Assembly (NCBI GenBank): GCA_947034885.2
Contig: OX344750.2
Coordinates: forward strand, 35,884,821 to 35,948,820
Direction of reading: 5' to 3'
Source: Thuidium tamariscinum
Taxonomy: Eukaryota > Streptophyta > Bryopsida > Hypnales > Thuidiaceae
Length of the DNA: 64,000 nt
How positions within the stretch are numbered: the stretch's first letter is position 1; each line of letters starts with the position of its first letter. The translations under genes and the position numbers were made by a program. Shown piece by piece: positions 12,690 through 24,169 of the stretch. The notes below the pieces were generated by a model. That model had not been told where the DNA came from and did not search any database. It saw only the letters and a program-made list of their open reading frames with translations.

Positions 12690-13170
12690 CCCGCACGTCC
12701 GTCCGCTCTTCTGTTGGTGCCGCCGTCTGCTTGTCCGCCCGTCAGGCCATCCGTCGTTGCGTCCGCCCCTGACGGGCGCCGTCCGCGTCGTCCGTCCCTC
12801 GCTGCGTCCACCCGCCATCGCTGTCCGTGCGATCTAGTGGACGCCGATTTCTGTCCGCTGGATTCGGCCGTCCACCTCGCTGCTGTTGGATAGGCATCTG
12901 GCCGTCCGCCGCGGTCCGGCCGTCGGAGAGCATAAAAAGCGGGGCGGACGGTTCATTTGGCCACAACCGTTTCCCTTCCAGAGTGGACGATCCAATGCCT
13001 GATTTTAATCTGTGGCTCTGCGTGCCCCTTCCAATGTTGTGTGCAAACGGTTGTGCTTCATTAATAATTACTAAAATGCTTAACAAACTCTAGTTGAAGC
13101 GTTGGCAATTTCATTTCGTGCATACTTGGAGCGCCCTTGCAAAGACGGCCCGGAGAACACGGACGGTTTG
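12690..13170. repeat. CGTCC-rich island, internal
   Basis: A third GC-rich tract. The first half is pyrimidine-rich on plus (CGTCCGTCCGC); after about 12,930 a few GGCGGACGG words appear, ending with isolated CGGACGG near 13,160. Open frames of 88 and 114 codons on opposite strands overlap here and are composition artefacts. Confidence 0.65.
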
Positions 13171-13809
13171 GCATGCATCATCAATCGTTGGACCAGTACT
13201 TTCAACTGGCCTATTCCCAATGAACACTTTCGGCGTTCATATGAATAGATTGGCATAGTATAGTAGCATACATAAGTATAGAATGATATATAATCTATGT
13301 TATAGAGAGAATGTACACGTGCAGCATATATAGTACGTAGTATATATATGGAGCACTAATGTATGGCAACCCAAATGAAATCTAATATATTTTTGAATTG
13401 CTCAAAGCATTTTAAAATTTCAGCTACTAATGTTTATGATCTTTGATACTTGATAGGCAAACATATTCATGGGGGGGAATGAGATCAATAGTATTTATTG
13501 TTGGTAGATGTTGTTGTGCATATAGATACTTGATAAGGTTGTGTGACAATTTGCATGATGTACAAGGTCTAACTAAGATAGAAGTACCTATTAGCACCCT
13601 GACTTGCAATCTAAGTATGTTAGGGTGAATTTCAAGAGAGGTATATATTTTGCAGAGGTATACAAATGTTTCACAAATGAAATCCATCTCATCATCTCAA
13701 AAAATGCATAAGACATTCTAGAAAATTGTAAAAAAATCCTAAATAAGCATACTAACGAATGAAATCAAACAAATCAACTCTATATTTATTTAATTATTAG
13801 TAAGAAGTT

Positions 13810-14140
13810 AAAACCATCAAAAAATTGCACAAAATTTTAAAAGTGTCCTTTGCTTTTGAAAATTTGCAAGTAGTTGTCTGACATCATGCCAAGCATGTAT
13901 AAAACAAATTTAGAAAATTTCAGTTGCCCATGCAAAAGTTGTGGCTAATATACTAAATTGTGACTAATGTGACTAATGCCCCGAAGAGCATTAGTCACAT
14001 TAGTCACAATTGAACATATCTCCCAAATTCCTAGCCTTCTCAATTTCAATTTTTTCTGAAAATCCCCAAATACTTCCAATGCATCCTAATGAAGCATCTT
14101 GACATTCAAAGTTGGACACGTGACCTCGAATTTTTTATTT
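13810..14140. repeat. Inverted-repeat cassette, copy 2, with 23 bp perfect hairpin
   Basis: Reverse complement of the 9,230-9,630 cassette. It contains a perfect stem pairing 13,957-13,979 with 13,988-14,010 around an 8-base loop. Confidence 0.8.
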
Positions 14141-14149
14141 ATTTTTGGG

Positions 14150-14350
14150 TTTAAGTCAAAGCCATCAAAAAATTGCACAAAATTCTAAAAGTGTCCTTTG
14201 CTTTTGAAAATTTGCAAGTAGCTGTCCAACATCATGCCAAGCATGTATAAAAAAATTTATAAAATTTCAATTGCCCATGCAAAAGTTGTGGCGAATATAC
14301 TAAATTGTGACTAATGTGACTAATGCCCCAAAGGGCATTAGTCACAAATG
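14150..14350. repeat. Cassette copy 3, direct repeat of copy 2
   Basis: Repeats the first 200 bp of the preceding cassette in the same orientation (AAGCCATCAAAAAATTGCAC onward), including the GACTAATGCC hairpin half-sites near 14,306-14,345. It is truncated relative to copy 2. Confidence 0.75.
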
Positions 14351-14984
14351 ACAAAATTCCTTTTGCGGGGCCCTGAAAAATTCATGGAAATTTTAATTAA
14401 GATCATGACATGGACAAATCATGATTCAAAAATGTCATTAATACCAAAAGGACCCCCCAAATGCACTTCAAAATACTAAATACTTGTCCCCAAAGGAATG
14501 TCAAAAATCAAAATCTTCATCATTAATTTTTTTTAAGAAAACCAACTTGTCGATCTTTTTGTTAACTTGTCCAAGTAATCAAGTACATTGTTCCAAAATT
14601 TTATTGTGAATTTCCCTACCAATTGCAAGTTCAATGTGCCTAGAATTGCCCACTTTCTCAATTGTACACTACTTGTACATGTTGCTTTTTGTAGCCTTCA
14701 GCAATGTACAAAGGGTGTACATTGTAGGGGGTGGGCGTTTTCAAAGCCCTATGCCCTTTCAACTTCAAAAATTCATAACTAATTCCACAAAACTTCAAAA
14801 AATATGAAACAACTTGGGTTAGATGTGAATTCTACTTGTCTTTCAAAGGCAATTTACTGGAAAATATTTTAAGACGTTTCACCTCCCTAAAATTCTGAAA
14901 TGATCAATTTATTGACTTGTTACCTTATACGGTGAAAAGTTTTAAACTTTTTTCACACATTCTCATCAAGGTCGATGCAGACGA

Positions 14985-15270
14985 TGAATTCCAGTCGCGG
15001 TGGACGCCATCACGGACGCGTGGCGGACGCGGTCGGTCGGAACGGACGGCGAGATGCGGTCGCTGCGGACGCGCACCGCGACCACAGTCCGGCCGTCGAT
15101 ACCAACGGACGCAGTGACGCACTCCAATCCCGATAACATGGGCTACTAGATGTGGCGGAGTGGCGGACGACAAGTCGGATGCTAGTGGTCGAGGCGGACG
15201 GGCGGTCGGACGAGAGCTCCGATGTCGACGGTCGGGGCGGACGGCCAACGAAAAGCAAGGCTGTCCGCCT
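14985..15270. repeat. CGGAC-rich island, right subterminal
   Basis: GC-rich tract with CGGACGC and GGCGGACG words on plus. With the left island it flanks the element interior, as subterminal transposase-binding arrays do. The overlapping open frames are not considered genes. Confidence 0.65.
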
Positions 15271-15436
15271 CAATTTTTACTTGGCGGAATAATTTTTTTA
15301 TTATCAAAGACAAGTAAATCACGAAAAATGAAATGTCACAAGACGTCCACAGGGTGCCGGATGCAGATACGGACGTCAAGACGTCCATACAACCCTAACA
15401 AGAAATAGGACAAGTGTTTCTTGCAATCACCCAATA

Positions 15437-16925
15437 TCCATATCTTGAATCCATATTTTATACATAGATGTTGTATCCATATTTGTATTCAATATTCAAA
15501 TATTTATATGCAATATTCAAATATCTGTATCTATATTTAGTATTATATTCTGAATTTATATTTGGGCACCTTGGATAAAATGTCACAAAGATCAATAGCT
15601 AGTGATTTTTTGAGAAATGGACAACATTTGGAAAGGAAGCATTATTTTTTATTCTTAAATCAACAGCTTGTGATTTTTTCAAGAGATGGAGGTGGAACTA
15701 ATCCAAACCAAGAGGTGACAGCTTCTTTTGAGTGTATAGTTTGTAAATATTGATGATAATTAGCTAAAACAATGTTTGAATCACATTCATGTTTAATTTT
15801 AATACTTTTTGATATGGTGCTATATTTTCGTACATATAAGAATTTTAAAAAATCATAAATTTTTACACAATTTAAATTATGACTTCATAACATCTTCCTC
15901 TCTAAACCATATGATATACTAAATGCAAACTTGATAAGGCGAATGTCTAGTTGTTTTAATGGAAAATCTTAAATATAGAGTCTTTTTACTACTATAATGC
16001 AATCAAGTGCTAAATATGTTAAATTAGGAAAAAATTCATTTGTCAAATTTGACCTATGTAGCATATGATTATGGTGTACCAACATGCCTTCTATGGCACT
16101 ATGTAATTTTTGAAATTTACCAATGTTGATTTTATTTTTGAAAGGATATTTTTCCAAAGTTTGTAGAGTCTTGGAAATGATATCCATAGCATAATTATAC
16201 TAAACTATAATTTCTAATGTTAGGGTATGTGCATGCATACAACTAGTTAACCATCATGTGTTTTAGTCTGTTGTCATCAAAGATACTTGTGTTTGCAAAA
16301 GTTAAACATCTTGATTTGATAAATTAGTTTGTAAACTTTATAACCTATCTTTTGGGTAGATAGTGAGGTAGGAATATACACCTAAAAGACAAATTGTTCA
16401 AATTTTTTAACAAAAATAATAAATCCCCCCCGGGACCTTCCTTAAGGTTTAAAAAATTTTAATTGATTAAATTTAATTCCCTCCCCTCCCTCCTCCCTTA
16501 CTTGTAATTCTGATAATCTAGTTTTACTTGACAATCAATATGGGACAATTCAAAATCTCGTATCCTATATTCATATTTGCTCCCATATCCATATTTGTAC
16601 CTGTATCTTTATTTGTATTGACTATTTACTATTCATACCATATCAAGTATCAATATCTACATTTCATAGTGTATTCATATTTTGTATTTACATAATATTC
16701 ATATCTATATTCAAAATTTGTGGTTAGATGGCCTAGATTAAATCTCACAAAGATCAATGGTTTTTGATTTTTTGAGAAATTGACAGCCTTTTGGACGGGA
16801 AGCACTTAAAAAAAAATCAATGGCTTGTAATTTTTGAAAGGAGGAGGGAACTAATGGCAAACTAGGAGGTGATGCCATCTTTTCAATGCATATATTATAT
16901 TTATACCTTGTTTGTGATTATGAAA
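15437..16925. repeat. Direct repeat of about 350 bp, two copies
   Basis: 15,437-15,770 and 16,545-16,925 share the same order: a low-complexity array of TATCCATATTTG-like words, then CACAAAGATCAATGG, a TGATTTTTTGAGAAAT block, and a GGAGG(A/T)GG-AACTAAT block. The copies are diverged and about 1.1 kb apart, separated by AT-rich DNA. No terminal structure or coding content was found. Confidence 0.65.
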
Positions 16926-18178
16926 ACAATTCTTTATGAAATTGGTCTATACTCGATAATTTCATAAATAATTAAAAAAAATATAATCCCTAAAGTTCAT
17001 TGGAGAAGAAATTAGAAAATATCTCCCAAATTGCCAAAAGACAACACTTTCTATAAATAGGTCTATAAATAAAAAATTTATCTACTTTTTGGATTTGTTA
17101 TTTTAATGAATTATTCTTAGTTAGTAAGAGAATCTTGCCTAAAACATTGGGGCTTAGTAGTGATGTGTGTGTGGAATATAATTGAACAAAGAGTAATTCT
17201 ATTTTTTTTAAATTTTGCTTAAGATTTTGACAATTAATGGCTTTCTCCAACTTTTAAGGCTAAGAACTCAAATTCTATTTTGCAAAAAGATTTAAATACT
17301 TTAGACTTGTGTTGTGACTCAAGTTTACAAGAAATATGCAAATATTCAAAGCAAAATAATACTTTGCTACACCTTTCAAAATTGGTGGTTAAAAAGAGCT
17401 TAGTTTTTTTAACCCACTCTAAATCTTTATAGGAGTCTCTAGAAGATCATTTTGATTTTAAAGGAAAATGAGAAAAAAATCTAATGCTTTAAATTATGTA
17501 CCCCAAACATCCAAATATCATTTTTAGATTCAAAAGAGCTATTAGGGCTTTACTAAAGAGACTCCTACATTTACAAGTTGAAGAGAATGGTCTAGGTCAA
17601 ACTTTGTAGTCTAGATCTAAATCATAAGTAAGTCCTTAATTAGTTAAATAACAACCTTAGTGAATGTTATTATTCTTGCCTTCCTTTGTGACATATTTTG
17701 CAAAATAACTATTTAAAAAATAATAATTTGGTTTATTATCAATAAGTTATTTGGCAATCATTAAATAGTTTTTTGAACATTTAATAAACATCCAACTACT
17801 CTTGGAAGTTGAACAAGTTTTTTTACTACATAGGAAAGTGGTAGTCATGGCTTACATTGAACTCATTACTTTGTATAGTTTCCATGCTTTGTTATAAAGT
17901 CAAAGAAATGAATTTGGATTTTGGGCTATTTAGTAGACATGTCTAGGATCAAGCTATATATGTATCTTTTCCAAATTTTAGACTTTCTTTATGTTTAATT
18001 TTCCTTAGTTTTAGCAAATGGCTTATTAATTTTCAAAACCATTTGACTTCAAAAAATATAATTATTTTCCATTGAAGGTGACCTTAGGCTAAGGTATGTG
18101 CACTTCCATGGTAATATATTGATAGACTTGAATAGGGAGGGTGGACAAGGAGGGTGGGAGGGCTTCTATGGTGTCACA
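16926..18178. other. AT-rich gene-free region
   Basis: No gene, RNA or transposon terminus recognised; only A/T-rich low-complexity sequence up to the TTAA element at 18,183. Confidence 0.5.
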
Positions 18179-18182
18179 TTAA

Positions 18183-18841
18183 TCCCTAAATATCCTAGTA
18201 AATATCCAATGCCTATTTTAAGCTTCTTGAAATATGCTCTAAGTTGAACAAAATGTCAACATTTTGATAAGTTGTATCAATTTTTTTGAATTGTAACTGT
18301 ACAAATTCAAACTGAAAATGCTAGAGATTGCATAGAAAAAGAAAACACAACAATAGCACTTATGGAGTGAAAGATTATAATGTTTGACCTCGAGGGTGTT
18401 AAAATTGCAAAAGGGATGTAAAATGTTTCTATCCTCTTTTTGCAAGTCAAATCTGAAAAGTTGGTGACCAAAAAAATATGAGGTTAAAGGGCCTAATATG
18501 CATAACTCCAATCAATTTATGGCTTCTCAAAGTCTACTTTACAATTTCTCTAAATGAATTTTGAATGTGATTTTTTTTCCAAGATCTAGTGTATTTGAGG
18601 CTCATTTTCAAGAGCCTTCAACACTATGGAAAGTCAAGATTATAATAGGTACCCTTGCACAAAATCTTAAATAGAAAAATCACTATCAATCATTTTCTAG
18701 ATTGTTTTTTTTGACATTGAAATTAGACTTCTAAAAGAACTTTCCAAAAATACAAATTATTGAAATTAGCAACTCGATTAGGTTTTATTTAGCTTCAAAG
18801 TTTTGGAAACACTAGATTTTGGTGCCTTGGGCATTTAGGGG
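18183..18841. mobile_element. piggyBac-like TTAA element, copy 4
   Basis: Flanked by TTAA at 18,179-18,182 and 18,842-18,845. Left end TCCCTAAAT, right end GCCTTGGGCATTTAGGGG. The interior aligns by eye with the elements at 38,113, 42,728 and 45,177; shared blocks include AAAATATGAGGT(T/G)AAAGGGCC and AAGATCTAGTGTATTTGAG. An apparent 90-codon frame inside is shared repeat sequence, not a gene. Confidence 0.7.
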
Positions 18842-18950
18842 TTAACAAACATAATTTATGTTGCACAATGGCCCTCAATTTCATATGCAAGCTTGCATTT
18901 AAGATTTTTCAAATGAAAAAGAGACTTCATGTAAAAAAAGCAAAAAGAAC

Positions 18951-19358
18951 TTTTTTTTTTGAACAAAACCCATTGCATTAAAAAGAATAAGAACACAAAG
19001 ACTAGACAAACAAGCCTGGTTAGGAAAAGAGACAAGACAACACTTGGCATCAAAGCCGGAGACCATCCCTACAAAAACCAACATTCAAGATGACAAACAA
19101 TATTCCAATGAATTTCATTCCTTTCTAATCTACTAGCAAGGATAGGTGATTGAAGCCAAATGTTTTCAAACTTCGTGCAAGTGTTGGCCGCCAAATGAGG
19201 ATGGAGTCTAGCTACGCTCTAGGCTTTCATTAGGGTAATCCTCCCGGTGTCTAATACGGTGCTATGCGTAGTGTTCTCTGAATAAGGTCTTGCGACCGAG
19301 AAGAATTAACAAAGACTAGATAATTACGAGCTATCCAAATAATCCAAAGTGCTTGGCC
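18951..19358 (-). mobile_element. 5'-truncated L1-type LINE, 3' end only
   Basis: On the minus strand the 3' end reads CAATGGGTTTTGTTC followed by a poly-A run (T run at 18,951-18,960), typical of plant L1 elements. Upstream, a translated stretch near 19,330-19,350 (LWIIWIARN) resembles the W..W..RN segment after the reverse transcriptase of plant LINEs, followed by stop codons. AAAAGAAC flanks both sides (18,943-18,950 and 19,359-19,366), a likely target duplication. Its right edge lies about 200 bp upstream of the mS34 start. Confidence 0.65.
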
Positions 19359-19571
19359 AAAAGAACTTTTTTTGAAGTTCAAGAACTTCAAGAATTCCTT
19401 GAGCATTGTTCAAGATTTTTAGAAATAAATGAAACCCTAAAACTAAGATCTTCAAAAGCGATTCCTGAACTTCCGGCTCTCTTACTTCGACTTGTTTCGA
19501 GACCAAGTGGATTCTGAGTTTTTTTGGTCTGCAAAACCTGGGAATCGGTTTGGGGAGCGGTGGGAGAGGCG

Positions 19572-21211
19572 ATGGCGATGGCGAACTCGGCCACGATGCT
19601 CCTGCTGCGGCGGGCAATGGCGACAGCTGCAAAACCTGTTGCAGAAGTTGTGCAGAAGAAGCCAGGGACAGGGCATCCGAAGAAGAAGAACGTTTTTGAT
19701 GTCGCAAGGTTACTTCCTGACTGGGGCGTTGGCTATAAAGTCGCCAAGACGCATTGGAGGCCTCAGACGTATTATAAGCTCTACGACATTAAGTTGCGAA
19801 AGGTACATTGATGCATCCTCTTGGATTCTGAGGTCGTTGGTTGCTTAACTGTGGACTCGCAAGAAGTTAGTAAGGATCGAATTTAGCCTCATCCGCTTCT
19901 GGTTTTGGTTTGTGCTCGATCAGCGAACGTTGGGTTCTATAGGTTCTCTTTAATCGCATTATTGTAGACATTTTGGGTATCATTTGTAAACTGTGTCACC
20001 GGAGTTGACTGCTGGATTTTTATGCGTTTCTTGTTATTTATGTCTGAGGTTATTCTAATACGGCATTTTTAAGTTTATGAATTTGGAGCACTTTGAATTA
20101 CCCAGTTCATGTATCAGCGGTCAACCAGTGAGGAAATAGATTTGTTGCTTTGAGTTTTTGGTGTGCATTGCAATGCAGCAATGTCGAGTATCGTATACAC
20201 GAATTTGCACTCTTCTACTGAGGATGTTGTCTCAGAATTGAATGATCTTTTGTTTTTAGTCTGTTTTTCAATCTTGGTAGTTGGCAGTGGCATCTCACTA
20301 GGCGTGTCACCTTCCAAGTGTTTGGCCGATTCAAGGTATTGTAATCGAGATGCATTTGAGGAACATCAATACTTTTGTTATACAGATTAAGAATGGATTG
20401 GTTATGCTGTGAACAACGTGCCATCATTGGATTATCGATAGTTTCTGTAAATTCTACAATGTTCGGAAGGTGCGCTTCATCCAGCAGCAGATTCCGGTTT
20501 TCTAAGAACATTTCATTTCTTGTTGTTGTGGCAAAGCTGACTTAGTTTTGTCTTGTTTTCTTGCAGGATACCGGCCATGGAGCTGCATGGGGCATATATC
20601 ACGAAGGAGGCAAGTATTATCTCATTTGACTGGCTATTTAGTCGGTAGTGTAAAGAAAGATAATGATAGGAAGGGGCGACGATTTCATGTAATGCTCACT
20701 GGACGTCGGCAAACAACACTGGGATTGTTATCGTCTTCTGTGAAAATATTGTACTGGGGATTCTATAAGGTATTGCTCTCAGTGGTCCAATAACATGTGA
20801 GGTTGAGAGAACTGCCAATCTCTTGTGAGAGGCTTTGGTATGGTCATGAAATGAAAGATTTATGAGGACAGTTTGTTATAGAATCAAAATCAACCTTCAC
20901 TTGTGTGAAGCAGCTGTTACATGGTTTCGCTTTTTACGATCTCGCCTAGCATGTTGCAGTACGTGGAGGCATCAAACATTTTATATGATCAATTTGACTG
21001 GTCAACCTATATCTTGCCGGGCGTGACGTTGGCATTCTACCTTGATCATTGAATATGCGCAGGTGTAGAGGCAGGAAAGTTACAGAAGATTAGTGGAGCA
21101 AATAAACGGTGTTGGAAGTACGTAGAAGATGGACCTGAGCGAACTTGGGAATCTATAGCTTCAAAGAAGAATCTGGTAGTCGAGGAAGCAAAGACGGAGG
21201 TCTCAACTTAG
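19572..21211 (+). CDS. Mitochondrial small-subunit ribosomal protein mS34
   Basis: Plant mS34 is a small protein of the mitochondrial ribosome small subunit. Exons: 19,572-19,802, 20,567-20,609 and 21,063-21,211, giving 140 residues. The N-terminus (MAMANSATMLLLRRAMATAA) looks like a mitochondrial presequence: Arg, Ala and Ser with no acidic residues. The family core follows: LPDWGVGYKVAKTHW (exon 1), GHGAAWGIYHEG (exon 2) and KISGANKRCWKYV (exon 3). Intron 1 is GT-AG. The only junction that keeps exons 2 and 3 in frame is a GC-AG intron with donor GGAG|GCAAGT. An in-frame ATG at 19,524 would add 16 residues; 19,572 is preferred because targeting sequence begins there. Family assignment is from remembered motif similarity. 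The gene looks intact. Confidence 0.85.
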
Positions 21212-22566
21212 TGGCAGTTATTTTGGTTATTGTTCTCCCATTTTTCGACAAATCTCTTTGCCATCTCCATGTGGCATCTTCATGAGTTCCACAATGGCAG
21301 CTAAATGGGTAACTATTCGGGCAGCCGATAATGACGATAGCTTTTCCAGTAGTTTCCGTTGCTTCCTCCAGAAACTGGTCAAGGTAAACCTTTGAGCCTT
21401 GATCGTTATACAAAGAGGTCTGCTTGTCATTTACGAGTCTTAACGCAAGGTGTACATTGGAGGCTGTCGCTTAGTCTAGATGTAAGCTTAAAGGTAGCCC
21501 CTGCTTTGTAAAACTGATCATGCAGGCAAGCACCATCTCTAATCATAGAAAAAATCAATGGATTTCACGTGTTGAAAATCGGAGAATGCGAAGTTTCTTA
21601 TTGCATTATTTCGTGTGATTACTCTTTGGTTTGAAATCATTCTCAAGACTCCCCCCTTCTGTTCGTCTGCCCAGTTCAAATGTGGGAATGTTGAGGAGGG
21701 TGATCAAAATGGTTCTGAAAGTTCACTATCTGTCGTCCAATAGCGGCCAGATTGTTTTTTGCGAAGAGTGAGATTTTCTTGAATTTCGAAACTTCTGACG
21801 TGATGTGATGTGAACAAGCTACTCTCTCTTAGTTGTTATAGCGCAAGTGATGTACAGGCATTGGCATTTGTCCATTTCAGAGTGTGTAGCCAACAGTGGT
21901 AGTGGCATTGGCAGAGGAGATCGAAGCGAGAGAGGAGTTGGGCTGAGCACGATGCCCACGACAGGCGCCAATTGGTATGCAGGCCAAGATTGTGAGTAAT
22001 CTTTAGTGTTTTTGAGAGCTTTCCGTTTTTTGCACATTTCATATTGCTCGTGTGATCATAATGGTAGCAACAATGGTACGTTCACTAACCTTGTTAGATA
22101 CTTGGAACAGTCGTTATATTTTCGAGCTCTCCGAAACAAATGAAATGCACTAGAAGAAATTGTGCAGCATAGTTCCTCTCTCCAGAGAATGAAGACAAGG
22201 ACCTCCCGAACTCGAAATCGGTCTCGTTCTGAGGCCGGCGGAAATTAAGAACTATTTCATGAACTTGAACATAGACTGACCATACGATTACAGTCATAAT
22301 AAAAGCTATATATTCTATCACTCATGCTATACTTGTAGAAGAGCTTTCTTCAGTATAGTACGACTCACACACGACAAAAGAATTGTAAGCCACAAGTTTC
22401 TGCTACTCATAACTTTCATTCTCTACTCTGAAGGCTTCAACCATGTTTTGTCGCAGTTAGAATTTCACCACTCACTAGGGGAAGCATGTAAATCTCAACG
22501 AATAAAGTCAAAAGTTTAACTCCATCACACAATTGGGTAATCGTACAGTACATATCCCCAATCGCA
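21212..22566. other. mS34 3' flank and intergenic DNA
   Basis: Higher GC than the left third of the window and no transposon termini seen. Short open frames on both strands (for example 21,819-22,042 and 22,094-22,321, minus) have no recognisable motif or convincing splice sites. Confidence 0.45.
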
Positions 22567-22901
22567 TTAATCTACACCATGATCATATGCCATCATAATT
22601 GGTCTATTAATTTCATGTGGGTTGCGTGCTTCAAATTCTGACATGGGATGGTCTGACCGATGGGGTGGAGGCAGCTTTAGTGTACCCCTCTCCAAATTCG
22701 TGAAGCAAGATTGACACATGTTGAAGTCGATGCATGTGTTACAAAGCCAACCACGTTGAGAACTGGTGAGGGATGTGCATAGATCACAAGTTCGTTGGAA
22801 ACGGGAACTCAACTGCACACGTAATCCACTGAGGTCAGTAGAATGCTGCTCAAATGATTCAGTATAATAAGAAGGAAGTCGGACAGTGCGGAACAGTTTT
22901 G
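22567..22901 (-). pseudogene. Isolated exon with ZZ-type zinc finger
   Basis: The minus-strand frame opens after a possible splice acceptor (TAATCAG, 22,902-22,908) and runs about 110 codons to TAA at 22,567-22,569. It encodes a cysteine/histidine pattern: CDLC, then CNTC, then CQSC, then HRSDH. This is the ZZ arrangement (C-x2-C ... C-x2-C ... C-x2-C ... H-x(n)-H). ZZ fingers occur in plant CBP-type histone acetyltransferases, among others, but flanking sequence is too short to place it. A stop lies just upstream of the acceptor and no partner exon was found nearby, so this is a gene fragment, pseudogene, or the last exon of a gene I could not assemble. Confidence 0.5.
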
Positions 22902-24165
22902 CTGATTAGTAAGTAAATTTGACCATGATTCTACTGTCTGTTTAATTATACAGGCTTTATTTGGGGGTCATTTAATTTAGTGCAGATTGTTTGAGAAAAT
23001 TGTGTGAACCAGCGTTAATTAACCAAGACAGAGACTTAGCGGCATACTTTGTACTTACTAGTTCGATGGGGAAGACTTGATTAGATATTGGTCGGGCAAC
23101 GGATCGTACGACCATTTGAGCAAGCGGAGAAGGGCGACCATCACTGCTTACTTGTAAGATCTGGGCAGGCAAAGGTAAGGTCAATGCTTGTACGACGCGT
23201 GGAAACGGTTCAGCTCCGAAACTTGTTGCGAGTGATGCTCACATCGGTTCATTTTTTTTGGCACAAACGAAACGGAATTTCGTCACACACCCCGTCTTTC
23301 AAAAATAAATCCTCGACAGCATCTGATTTTAATCCCAGTTCGGGCTTGTCATAAGCAGCGTTTACGCTCCCTTTCGTAACTGTGATTCTCTATTCTTGGT
23401 ACGTGGATCGAGCAAATACATAAATTACGTCTCCATCTGACGACTAGAAAACACCGGCACGTCCCCGATGGAACCTACAATTCGTGCTTCCAATGTTGCA
23501 GTTTCCGTTGTAATGACCGTGTAAATGAGAGAAGTCTGACCACCAGCAATCTCAAAACTGACTAAATTTCGCTTGGGTGCTACTTAATTTCTTCATGCCT
23601 TCTGTGTAAATTCAAAATAAAATCTTTCCCAAATGAACATTTGACTAAAAACCTTAAACCTATTTTGAGATCATTTCTGACCACCCTTGGTCATGGGCAA
23701 CCACAGACTGATGACAACGGCTTCAATACTCCAAATTCTCGTCTCCACGCAAAGCTTATTCGCATGTTGCGCTGAACAATTCTTTCTCGTCATCGTATTG
23801 TCAACAAACCCGATGGTGAGCGAGGTCATAAGAACTAACTTCATGTGAACTTGTTGCTCCAGCCAGACATAACCATGTCATGTGAGCACAGGGTTCAAGG
23901 AACCATAAATTTAAAGCACTTGATGAATTCTTCATGCTTTGATGCAGTCTTTGGGTTTATTCAAAGACATCAATTCTTCTTGCTATATCGTCAAATTTTC
24001 AAGAAATGGGTGAGTTACATTGCAGTGTCATGGACAGAGTACTTACTAGCTTAAATTCAATTCTGCAAGAATCCTGAAAATATTAATTTCCATACTTGTA
24101 ACGAATCGTTGTTGTAATTCAGACACACAATTTCCACTCAAGTAGCAATCTTCTTTCAATGGCCG
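22902..24165. other. Intergenic DNA, no confident feature
   Basis: Moderate-GC sequence with a few 60-90 codon frames on both strands and no recognisable domain. The minus frame 22,972-23,184 could hold an upstream exon of the ZZ fragment, but no matching splice pair was found. Confidence 0.4.
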
Positions 24166-24169
24166 TTTT

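Larger units (their letters stand above)
8779..15397. mobile_element. 6.6 kb hAT-type non-autonomous transposon with CGGAC islands
   Basis: Ends: CAGGGTTGTGCGGAC at the left and the complement TAGGGTTGTATGGAC at the right (12 of 15 match). The flanks carry an 8 bp direct repeat ACAAGAAA at 8,771-8,778 and 15,398-15,405. An 8 bp target duplication with CAGGG/TAGGG-type termini is diagnostic of the hAT superfamily. The insertion splits an identifiable older repeat, which confirms the boundaries. Inside are GC-rich islands packed with CGGAC or GTCCG, large inverted repeats, a 27 bp tandem repeat and nested TTAA elements. No transposase coding sequence is visible, so it would need a transposase supplied in trans. 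Confidence 0.75.

Noticed and set aside
12742-13093. 114- and 88-codon frames on opposite strands
   Set aside because: Another GC-rich island artefact.
14917-15408. Frames of 66-107 codons
   Set aside because: Right subterminal CGGAC island; same artefact.
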